Shown here one piece after another: positions 1-6,180 of a stretch of 19,420 bases of DNA. The position numbers were made by a program, and so were the translations under genes. Position 1 is the stretch's first letter, and every line of letters starts with the position of its first letter. The DNA comes from CAYTPE01 sp964439885 (lineage in GTDB: Bacteria > Patescibacteriota > Patescibacteriia > Magasanikbacterales > GWA2-37-8). The DNA lies in the NCBI GenBank assembly GCA_964439885.1, contig CAYTPE010000019.1, forward strand, positions 1-19,420, given 5' to 3'. The notes beneath the pieces are model-generated. The model worked only from the letters and a program-made list of their open reading frames with translations. It was not told the DNA's origin and made no database searches.

Positions 1-197
1 GTACTAACCCTCCCATACGTTTTGTGTATTCTTTCCAATTCTTCGAGAAGACTTTTTTCATTCAGGGCATCCTCGCGGGCTGACACATCACGGTCGTCAT
101 TTGGAAAAAAATCAACCGCTTCCTCTCCCAAGACGTGTATTGGTAGAGGTTTTTTATCAGGAAGACCCTGGAAAATACGGGCGAGTTCGGGATCCAT
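1..197 (-). CDS. Partial acidic protein of unknown function, N-terminal 65 codons
   Basis: The reading frame opens with ATG at 197, eight bases after the gyrA stop codon, and stays open to the left edge, so only the first 65 residues are visible. The start reads MDPELARIFQGLPDKK and the segment ends in a charged, probably helical stretch (LLEELERIHKTYG). Composition is strongly acidic, with no membrane segment or signal peptide. I do not recognise a family. The tight spacing implies co-transcription with gyrA and perhaps translational coupling. A competing ATG at 205 opens another frame that closes after about 43 codons with an unnatural composition, so I prefer the 197 frame. Confidence 0.6.
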   Translation of the reverse strand, partial: MDPELARIFQGLPDKKPLPIHVLGEEAVDFFPNDDRDVSAREDALNEKSLLEELERIHKTYGRVS

Positions 198-205
198 ACG
201 ACCAT

Positions 206-2671
206 TTATATAATGGTAACAGAAGCCACTCGGTCACCTTCTTCTTTAAAGCGCATCAGGCGCACGCCCTGGGTAGCGCGTCCAGAGGTATTAATGTCTT
301 TGAACGGCAGACGAATTACCTGGCCCTTGGCGCTCATCATCATGAGGTCTTGTTCGTTCACGGTGGTGCGATCGATCACGCGCGCGTAGACGAGCGGGCC
401 GGTCTTGGCGGTGACTTCAGCCGTCTTGATACCGCTGCCGCCGCGGCCCTGAACCTTGTATTCACTGAGTTCAGTACATTTGCCGGTACCATTAGCGCCT
501 ACGACGAGGAACTCGAGGCTGCTGTTTTTGGCGTTGATAATATCCATACCGATTATTTCATCCTCACTTTTGAGCTTCATACCACGCACACCACCGGCGG
601 TGCGACCCATGGGGCGCACATCATCTTCGCGGAAACGAATGGCCTGGCCAAGCTTGGTGGCAAGAATGATATCATCCTTACCGGTGGAGGCTTTTACCCA
701 TTCCAGATTATCATCCAGTTTGAGCTTGAGCGCGATGAGGCCGCTCCTGCGTACATTGGCAAACTCTTCAATCGCGCATTTTTTAATAGTACCTTTGGTC
801 GTCACCATCGTCAGATATTTATTGTCACCCAGCTCATTCATCGGCAGCATCGTTGATACTTTCTCGTTTGGCGCAAGCTGTAGGAAGTTCACCAATGCCT
901 GGCCTTTGGCAGTGCGGCTACCCACAGGGACATCATACGCCATGAGCTGGAAGGCACGGCCACGCGTGGTGAAGAAGAGGATGTTATCATGGGTATTCAT
1001 GGTGAGCAGCTGGTCAACAGCTTCATCTTCTTTTGTCGTGACTCCAATAACTCCTTTACCGCCACGCGATTGTTGTTTGAAAGTGTCGGGGGGGAGGCGT
1101 TTGATGTAGCCGTCTGTAGTTGTCATCACTATCGTTGGCTCATTAGGAATCAGATCTTCAGTGGTGAATTCTTTCACCCCGTGCGCCACGATTTGGGTGC
1201 GGCGCTCATCGCCAAATTTTTCCTTCAGCTCTTTGGTTTCCGATTTCACAATGCCGAGTATCTTCGTTTCCGAAGCGAGGATGGATTCAAGCTCTTTAAT
1301 AAGAGCCTTCTTTTCTTTCAGTTCGTCCTCAATTTTTTGGCGTTCCAAATTGGCGAGCTGTTGCAGACGCATTTCCAAAATAGCCGTAGCTTGGCGATCG
1401 GTAAATTTGAATTTTTTCATGAGCTCTACCTTCGCGTCGTCTTTGTCTTTGCTCGCGCGAATCGTCTTGATCACGAGATCGATTTTATCGAGCGCCATGG
1501 AGAGGCCTTCCAATATATGGGCGCGGTCTTTGGCTTTTTCCAAATCATATTCCGTGCGCTTGCGTATTACAATCTGGCGGTGTTTGATAAATTCTTCCAG
1601 AATATTTTTGATATTCAAAACGCGTGGCTGCAGACCATCCACCAGCGCGAGCATGTTGTAGTGGAAGGTAGTTTGAAGCTCCGTAAGATTGTAGAGTTGA
1701 TTCAGAATTTTTTTCGGATAGGAATCTTTTTTGAGTTCGATTACGATGCGCACGCCGTCTTTGTTGCTTTCGTCGCGCAAATCTTTAATACCTTCGATTT
1801 TTTTATCTTGTACGAGCGTGGCAATCTTTTCAATCATTTCGGCTTTATTCACTTGATAGGGGACTTCGGTGACAATGATATTGAAGCTGTTGCCGCGCCC
1901 CTCTACAATATCGGCCTTGGCGCGCACTACCACGCCGCCTTTGCCGGTAGCATAGGCAGCGGCAATATCTTTTTTACCATACACAATACCACCGGTAGGG
2001 AAGTCTGGGCCTTTGATGATGTCACTGAGCTCTTCAATGGATGTTTTGGGGTGGTCAATAAGCGCGGTGATGCCGTCGCAGAGTTCGCCGAGGTTATGTG
2101 GCGGGATGTTTGTAGCCATACCCACCGCGATACCCACGGTACCGTTGAGAAGCAGGTTCGGTACTTTGGTGGGGAGTACCATGGGCTCCTGGTGTGTGCC
2201 GTCGTAATTGTTCATGAAGGGCACGGTATTTTTTTCGATATCAAACAGCATCTCTTCGGCAATGGCAGTGAGACGCGCTTCGGTATAACGCATGGCAGCG
2301 GCACCGTCGCCATCCATGGAGCCGAAGTTACCTTGGCCGTTCACGAGCATGTAGCGCATGGAAAAATCCTGCGCCATGCGCACCATAGCATCGTAAATAG
2401 AGGAGTCACCGTGCGGATGGTATTTGGCCATCACCTCACCGACGACGTTAGCGGATTTACGAAACTTGGCGGTGTGGCGCAAGCCGATATTCCACATGGC
2501 GTAGAGAATGCGGCGATGCACGGGCTTGAGACCGTCTCGTACGTCGGGTAGCGCACGAGAGACTATTACGCTCATGGCATATTCCAAATACGATTTTTTC
2601 ACCTCATCGACGATTGGCGCGGGGCTCAGTTTCCCTTCCGGAATAGTGGATAGTTTCATTTTGTCTTGCAT
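206..2671 (-). CDS. gyrA: DNA gyrase subunit A
   Basis: This is the breakage-reunion subunit of type IIA topoisomerase, which with GyrB introduces negative supercoils. The 821 residues cover the whole family length. The N-terminal winged-helix/tower region contains the quinolone region YHPHGDSSIYD; the positions equivalent to E. coli Ser83 and Asp87 are Ser90 and Asp94, the susceptible-type residues. The catalytic tyrosine is Y129 in AAMRYTEAR. A helical connector (about 380-500) leads to the C-terminal beta-pinwheel, which carries a GyrA box QSRGGKG at 534-540. That supports gyrase rather than ParC, although the usual Arg/Lys at the second position is Ser. ATG 2671 gives MQDKMKLST; Met5 is an alternative start. 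No clear Shine-Dalgarno is seen. It lies 57 bases downstream of a small membrane-protein gene on the same strand. Confidence 0.97.
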   Translation of the reverse strand: MQDKMKLSTIPEGKLSPAPIVDEVKKSYLEYAMSVIVSRALPDVRDGLKPVHRRILYAMWNIGLRHTAKFRKSANVVGEVMAKYHPHGDSSIYDAMVRMAQDFSMRYMLVNGQGNFGSMDGDGAAAMRYTEARLTAIAEEMLFDIEKNTVPFMNNYDGTHQEPMVLPTKVPNLLLNGTVGIAVGMATNIPPHNLGELCDGITALIDHPKTSIEELSDIIKGPDFPTGGIVYGKKDIAAAYATGKGGVVVRAKADIVEGRGNSFNIIVTEVPYQVNKAEMIEKIATLVQDKKIEGIKDLRDESNKDGVRIVIELKKDSYPKKILNQLYNLTELQTTFHYNMLALVDGLQPRVLNIKNILEEFIKHRQIVIRKRTEYDLEKAKDRAHILEGLSMALDKIDLVIKTIRASKDKDDAKVELMKKFKFTDRQATAILEMRLQQLANLERQKIEDELKEKKALIKELESILASETKILGIVKSETKELKEKFGDERRTQIVAHGVKEFTTEDLIPNEPTIVMTTTDGYIKRLPPDTFKQQSRGGKGVIGVTTKEDEAVDQLLTMNTHDNILFFTTRGRAFQLMAYDVPVGSRTAKGQALVNFLQLAPNEKVSTMLPMNELGDNKYLTMVTTKGTIKKCAIEEFANVRRSGLIALKLKLDDNLEWVKASTGKDDIILATKLGQAIRFREDDVRPMGRTAGGVRGMKLKSEDEIIGMDIINAKNSSLEFLVVGANGTGKCTELSEYKVQGRGGSGIKTAEVTAKTGPLVYARVIDRTTVNEQDLMMMSAKGQVIRLPFKDINTSGRATQGVRLMRFKEEGDRVASVTII

Positions 2672-2728
2672 ACGTTCTATGAATCATTAATGGTTACGGA
2701 CCTTCGAGTGTGTAGAATAGTAATAAAT

Positions 2729-3109
2729 TTAAGGTGTCGACGTAGGTGCTGTAGCTTTCGACGAAGTGGTGGGGAACGACGTGGTAGTCTGAGTGGAGTG
2801 TGTCGGTACAGCGCGGAGTAACTTTTTGAGTGAATTTTCGGTTTCAATACGTGCTTGGGTATTGTCGTCCCCTTCATGAATCGCACTCTGCCAGTTGGTT
2901 TGCACCGTCTGTATAAGTGAATGCTCCTGTGTCTGTCCCCATTCGAACTGGGCAATTTGTTCGCGTAGCGACCATCCCCAGACGAGGCCAATAGCAACGA
3001 TGAAAGCGAGAACACTTAGTATAAGCAGGCGATTGGCCGAACGGCTGTAGGTGGCGGGACGAACAGGTTGTCCGGGCACGCCCGCATCGTTGTAGGGGGG
3101 TCGAGCCAT
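2729..3109 (-). CDS. Small single-pass membrane protein, unknown function
   Basis: The product is 126 residues. A proline-rich, weakly basic N-terminus (MARPPYNDAGVPGQPVRP) is followed by one hydrophobic helix at about 28-46 (LLILSVLAFIVAIGLVWGW), then a polar, partly helical domain with many Gln and Glu, and a Ser/Thr/Pro-rich tail ending SSKATAPTSTP. The charge pattern suggests N-terminus inside and the C-terminal domain outside. The gene sits 15 bases after the metallo-hydrolase stop and 57 bases before gyrA, so it is probably the middle gene of that operon. No family recognised. An overlapping frame on the same strand (2677-3015) has a basic, unnatural composition and is rejected. Confidence 0.75.
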   Translation of the reverse strand: MARPPYNDAGVPGQPVRPATYSRSANRLLILSVLAFIVAIGLVWGWSLREQIAQFEWGQTQEHSLIQTVQTNWQSAIHEGDDNTQARIETENSLKKLLRAVPTHSTQTTTSFPTTSSKATAPTSTP

Positions 3110-3124
3110 AGCGAGCGAAAAGGT

Positions 3125-3739
3125 TTATACGTTTTTTTCAAGTATATACAATTTGGTTTCGTCTTGAGGCAGATCTTTCTTTTTAATAATCACTTTTTTA
3201 TCAGTTACCTCTGGTTTTAAACCTGATTCTTTGATAAAGCTGCTCACCGGCAAAGCGGCTTTGTCCGAGTCGCATTGGTAAGCGATCGGGATCACAATGC
3301 GCGGTTCAAGCGCGGTGATAAGCTCGGCGGCATCGGCCGGTTCGAGATACTGTTTATTGCCTCCCACCGGGATGAGGAGAATATCAATTGAACCAAGTTT
3401 TTCCAGTTCGGTTACGTCTGGTTTTTTGTGTAGATTGCCTAAATGCGCCACTGACAAACCTTCGGCGTTAATTTTGAAAATAGCCGTGCCGTCGGTGGAG
3501 GGGAGTGAAGTCACCATTACTTCTTTGAGTTCACATTCGCCGAGCGTGTCCATAATGAAGGCGTTACCCACCGAAGCCGCTTCTTCTTGGCCGTGTGAAA
3601 ACAAAGCGATCTGCGGAGAAAAACTACGAGGGAATTCACCGGTCGATGGTTTGTAGCCATCAATAAGCACCGTGATATCTTCATCGCGGTATTTTGTTTG
3701 CAGTTTGATACAGGTTTGGCCGAGCCAGGAGATATGCAT
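3125..3739 (-). CDS. Metallo-beta-lactamase-fold (UlaG-like) protein with degenerate metal site
   Basis: The 204 residues follow the pattern of the short UlaG-like MBL proteins common in CPR genomes: an opening strand MHISWLGQTCIKL, then VLIDGY, a GECELK strand, AHLGNL, and IDILLIPVGG. The hallmark HxHxDH motif is missing: the loop reads SHGQEEA at 48-54, so only His49 remains. AHLGNL has Asn where the family has Asp, and the late VIPMHY-type histidine is Ala153 in VIPIAYQ. The fold is therefore likely kept while the usual hydrolase chemistry is probably lost. ATG 3739 begins the first conserved strand; an in-frame ATG at 3754 would add five residues. It is the first gene of the gyrA operon, downstream of a palindromic leader. 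Confidence 0.85.
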   Translation of the reverse strand: MHISWLGQTCIKLQTKYRDEDITVLIDGYKPSTGEFPRSFSPQIALFSHGQEEAASVGNAFIMDTLGECELKEVMVTSLPSTDGTAIFKINAEGLSVAHLGNLHKKPDVTELEKLGSIDILLIPVGGNKQYLEPADAAELITALEPRIVIPIAYQCDSDKAALPVSSFIKESGLKPEVTDKKVIIKKKDLPQDETKLYILEKNV

Positions 3740-3755
3740 AAAAATCACATTCATT

Positions 3756-3834
3756 CAAATTGTCATCCTGAATTTATTTCAGGATCTGTTGTCGATACGA
3801 CCAGATGCTGAACCACGTTCAGCATGACAATTTG
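3756..3834. repeat. REP-like long inverted repeat
   Basis: Two 33-base arms (3756-3788 and 3802-3834) are near-perfect inverted copies, beginning CAAATTGTCAT on the left and ending ATGACAATTTG on the right. The 13-base centre is itself paired (GTCG ATA CGAC). Each arm also contains its own small palindrome (TCCTGAA with TTCAGGA on the left, TGCTGAAC with GTTCAGCA on the right), so the sequence can fold as one long hairpin or two short ones. The TGTCAT...CTGAA...TTCAG...ATCTG form matches a palindromic repeat family that recurs in many bacterial genomes. Confidence 0.8.
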
Positions 3835-3863
3835 CTTATAAAAGTAGATATATTTTATCACAA
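3835..3863 (-). promoter_or_regulatory. Promoter of the MBL - membrane protein - gyrA operon
   Basis: On the minus strand TTGTGA (3858-3863) and TATAAG (3835-3840) are separated by 17 bases, matching sigma-70 hexamers at 4/6 and 5/6. The predicted start near 3828 lies inside the right arm of the adjoining palindrome, so nearly all of that palindrome would be transcribed as an approximately 90-base structured leader. Confidence 0.6.
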
Positions 3864-3966
3864 TATAGGGGAAAGAGCAAGACGCCTAGGTGCTGTTTTT
3901 TGAGCTTATTTCAGCCGCGCTCTTGACGGCTGCTTACACGCATGTTTCTGTACCTATAGACCAGGT

Positions 3967-3976
3967 GGAGGTGATC
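3967..3976 (+). promoter_or_regulatory. Perfect Shine-Dalgarno deciding the start of the lipoprotein gene
   Basis: GGAGGTGATC is a ten-base complement of the conserved 3' end of 16S rRNA, directly before ATG 3977 and eleven bases (from GGAGG) before ATG 3983. It is unusual here because almost all other genes in the window lack a recognisable Shine-Dalgarno. Confidence 0.7.
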
Positions 3977-4627
3977 ATGAGGATGGTGGTGGCGTTGTGG
4001 TTGGCAGTGGTAATGGTGAAATTCGTTGGTTGCACGCCGGGCGGCGAGGTCGTGGCCGGGTATGATGGTTGCCGGGGTGACGCCTCGGCAACGTACATCG
4101 AACCCGCGGCGTGCGTCATTCCCGATGGATGGGTAGGTACCGAGTCGCCGGATCGGGGTGAGCAAGTGAGTACGGTTCAGACACGAGCGCTCCCTCCCAA
4201 GCTCGTACCGACACACGTCATCAACCCTGCGACGACGTGCCTCAACTTCATGGCCGAGCACCCAAGCCGTACGCTCAAAAAAGCCATTGAAGCTGAGGCG
4301 GCGCCAATCGCGAGCCTCTCGGCGGGGTGCCGTATGGCAGATTTGCCGTATGAGCTGGAAATCCAGCCGATCTGGAGCCCTGGCGGGTCACACGTCCTCT
4401 TCGTGACCCTTATTCATAAGGGCCGTACGGGGGTAGGGGCAGTGATCTGCCACCAGGCCACGAATGACGCCGAGTGGCGCGCTGTCGTGAATGCGACGGT
4501 ACGGGACCTCCTGGGGGTTTCTGATCCCGCGCACTACGAAGTGCGCAGCCCATTGGTTCCATTCGGGGCCGAATGCTCCGATGGTATCAAACGGCTGATC
4601 ATCCAAGCCCAGGCACGAGCCTACTGA
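3977..4627 (+). CDS. Predicted cysteine-rich lipoprotein, unknown family
   Basis: The product is 216 residues. The N-terminus MRMVVALWLAVVMVKFVGC has a basic residue, a hydrophobic core and a lipobox-like FVGC, so Cys19 may be the lipidated residue; the lysine at position 15 inside the hydrophobic stretch is atypical. The mature part is soluble, with six or so further cysteines (GCRG, PAACV, TTCL, AGCR, VICH, AECS), suggesting disulfides outside the membrane. No family recognised. The start is set by the perfect Shine-Dalgarno; the frame is open back to 3890, but that extension has no such signal. GC-rich codons set it apart from neighbours. It is isolated, flanked upstream by a palindromic repeat and downstream by a GC-rich hairpin, consistent with acquisition by transfer (inference). 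Confidence 0.7.
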   Translation: MRMVVALWLAVVMVKFVGCTPGGEVVAGYDGCRGDASATYIEPAACVIPDGWVGTESPDRGEQVSTVQTRALPPKLVPTHVINPATTCLNFMAEHPSRTLKKAIEAEAAPIASLSAGCRMADLPYELEIQPIWSPGGSHVLFVTLIHKGRTGVGAVICHQATNDAEWRAVVNATVRDLLGVSDPAHYEVRSPLVPFGAECSDGIKRLIIQAQARAY

Positions 4628-4658
4628 ACCGTGTCATGCTCACTGCCGCTGTTCTTTC

Positions 4659-4678
4659 CCCCGGGTACACATCCGGGG
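4659..4678. other. GC-rich hairpin between the lipoprotein gene and the rpsA promoter
   Basis: CCCCGG and CCGGGG form a 6-bp stem with an 8-base loop. It lies 30 bases after the lipoprotein stop and ends one base before the rpsA -35 box. No U-tract follows, so it is not a standard intrinsic terminator, though it could protect the 3' end of the upstream transcript. Confidence 0.45.
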
Positions 4679-4679
4679 C

Positions 4680-4708
4680 TTGACATTTGTGCCCCTTTTT
4701 GTTAGTAT
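4680..4708 (+). promoter_or_regulatory. rpsA promoter
   Basis: A perfect TTGACA (4680-4685) is followed after 17 bases by TAGTAT (4703-4708), itself within an AT-rich TAGTATAAAT. Transcription would start near 4715, giving a leader of about 137 bases before rpsA. Confidence 0.75.
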
Positions 4709-4714
4709 AAATGC

Positions 4715-4851
4715 ACCACAATTTGAAAGATAAAGCCTCCCCACTTTAGAGAGAGGCACTCTCGCTGCATAAGCAGTACGAGGGCTAAGAATTCTTTTTT
4801 TGTTGCGCCGCGCCATAATGGACGTTGCGCGGCATGAATTCGTTAATTCAT
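4715..4851 (+). promoter_or_regulatory. Structured rpsA leader
   Basis: Three hairpins can be drawn. H1 pairs GAGAG (4751-4755) with CTCTC (4759-4763). H2 pairs CTCGCTGC (4761-4768) with GCAG (4773-4776) and CGAG (4779-4782), loop ATAA and a two-base bulge; H1 and H2 share 4761-4763 and exclude each other. An eight-T tract follows at 4794-4801. H3 pairs GCCGCGC (4807-4813) with GCGCGGC (4827-4833) and ends 18 bases before the chosen ATG. The arrangement suggests post-transcriptional control of S1; no known Rfam-type leader is recognised. Confidence 0.4.
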
Positions 4852-5997
4852 ATGTCAGACGTAAAAGCAACCGATTTTAAATCACTTCTTTCGGCTCATA
4901 CCGTTTCGGTGCCAAAAGAAGGTGACGTTATTAAAGGCAAAGTTATTGCCGTGGAACGTGGCCAGGTCCACATTGATATCGAAGGCGTAACTACCGGTAT
5001 TGTTCGTGGTCGTGAACTTTTTCAGGAATCCAGTGAATACGCCAATCTCAAAGTTGGTGACGAAGTAGAGGCTACGGTCATGGACATGGAAAACGAAAAT
5101 GGTGAAATGGAACTCTCGTTCCGTATTGCCGGCTACCAGCGCGCCTGGGACACCATGCGAAAGTGGATGAAGGACAATTTGACCGTCAAAGGAAAAGTGT
5201 TGGCAGCCAACAAAGGTGGTCTTATGATGCAGGTAGACGCTCTCTCTGGTTTCATGCCTGTTTCTCAGCTTTCTCCCGACAACTATCCACGCGTAGCCGG
5301 TGGCGACAAGAATCGTATTTTAGAAAAATTGCGCGAAATGATCGGCAAAGAAATGGAAGTAAAAGTGATCGATGTCGATGAGAAAGAAGAAAAATTGATT
5401 GTATCGGAGCGCGCTGTGTGGGAAGATTCTCAAAAAGCCGTGCTCGAATCGTACAAAGTAGGCGACGTGGTGGATGGCGAAATCTCCGCCCTCACCTCAT
5501 TTGGCGCCTTCATGAAGTTTGGCCAAGGTTTGGAAGGTCTTATCCATATTTCCGAGATCGCGTGGCAGCGTATCGACCACCCCAAAGATGTGCTCAAAGT
5601 AGGCGATAAAGTAAAAGCGCAAATTATCCAGCTCGATCATTCCAAAATTTATCTTTCCGTCAAACGCATTGTGGACGATCCGTGGAAGAGCGTGAAGGAA
5701 CGCTATAAAGTTGGCGATAAAGTGACCGGCAAAGTGATCAAAGTAGAATCCTTTGGTCTCATGGTGGCCCTCGATAAAGAAATCCATGGTTTGGCCCACA
5801 TCTCCGAGCTGTCCGACGCGCCGGTTACCAACATCAACGAAAAATTTAAAGTCGGTCAGGAGCTTGAATTCGAAATCGTGTCGCTGGAACCAGCCGAACA
5901 TCGCCTCGGTCTTAAGATCGCCGGTGTGAAAGGTAAGAGTGGTCGCACTGCCGAGAAAAAGGCAAAAGCTGAAGAAAAGAAAGACGACGCCGAATAA
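4852..5997 (+). CDS. rpsA: 30S ribosomal protein S1
   Basis: S1 binds mRNA on the small subunit and helps initiation, especially on messages without a Shine-Dalgarno, which fits this genome. The 381 residues contain four S1 (OB-fold) repeats at roughly 23-90, 105-178, 195-268 and 280-350, the last two with the classic FGAFMKFGQGLEGLIHISEI and FGLMVALDKEIHGLAHISEL cores. The C-terminus is a lysine/glutamate-rich tail. E. coli S1 has six repeats; four is common in other bacteria. ATG 4852 (MSDVKATDFKSLL) is preferred; in-frame ATG 4834 and TTG 4825 lie next to or inside leader hairpin H3. The gene is monocistronic, between its own promoter and a terminator. Confidence 0.95.
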   Translation: MSDVKATDFKSLLSAHTVSVPKEGDVIKGKVIAVERGQVHIDIEGVTTGIVRGRELFQESSEYANLKVGDEVEATVMDMENENGEMELSFRIAGYQRAWDTMRKWMKDNLTVKGKVLAANKGGLMMQVDALSGFMPVSQLSPDNYPRVAGGDKNRILEKLREMIGKEMEVKVIDVDEKEEKLIVSERAVWEDSQKAVLESYKVGDVVDGEISALTSFGAFMKFGQGLEGLIHISEIAWQRIDHPKDVLKVGDKVKAQIIQLDHSKIYLSVKRIVDDPWKSVKERYKVGDKVTGKVIKVESFGLMVALDKEIHGLAHISELSDAPVTNINEKFKVGQELEFEIVSLEPAEHRLGLKIAGVKGKSGRTAEKKAKAEEKKDDAE

Positions 5998-6007
5998 ACA
6001 TATCTCA

Positions 6008-6041
6008 AACATCCCGATACAAACGGGGTGTTTTGTTTTTT
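6008..6041 (+). terminator. Intrinsic terminator of rpsA
   Basis: AACATCCCG (6008-6016) pairs with CGGGGTGTT (6024-6032) across a 7-base loop with one wobble, followed by TTGTTTTTT. It begins 11 bases after the rpsA stop codon. Confidence 0.9.
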
Positions 6042-6063
6042 GTCGGCGGACGGGTAGTCGAGC

Positions 6064-6092
6064 TTGATTTTTATTGTAAAATAAGGTACAGT
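6064..6092 (+). promoter_or_regulatory. Candidate distal ftsH promoter
   Basis: TTGATT (6064-6069) and TACAGT (6087-6092) are 17 bases apart, with start expected near 6099. A second -10-like TATAGT at 6165-6170 lies only ten bases before ATG 6181 and would give a nearly leaderless message, but its -35 is poor. A seven-codon reading frame (6119-6142, MKKRQKQ) lies between the two. Confidence 0.45.
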
Positions 6093-6180
6093 GGGAGAAC
6101 TGTTAAGGTTAAAGCTATATGAAAAAGAGACAAAAACAGTAATCTTAGCAGTAATTATAAGTCATATAGTACACTTTCGT

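Noticed and set aside
989..2551. 520-codon open frame antisense to gyrA (and a shorter one at 101-856)
   Set aside because: Lies entirely opposite a clear gyrA; its His/Phe-rich composition is what the reverse complement of a highly expressed coding frame gives, and it has no domain features or promoter.
3911..4261. Minus-strand frame opposite the predicted lipoprotein
   Set aside because: Arg/His-rich composition and no start signals, while the plus frame has a perfect Shine-Dalgarno and a signal peptide.
4741..4801. Possible tRNA gene or T-box-like attenuator in the rpsA leader
   Set aside because: The hairpins do not form a cloverleaf, there is no GGTTC-type T-arm, no T-box sequence, and the T run is 11 bases from the hairpin base.
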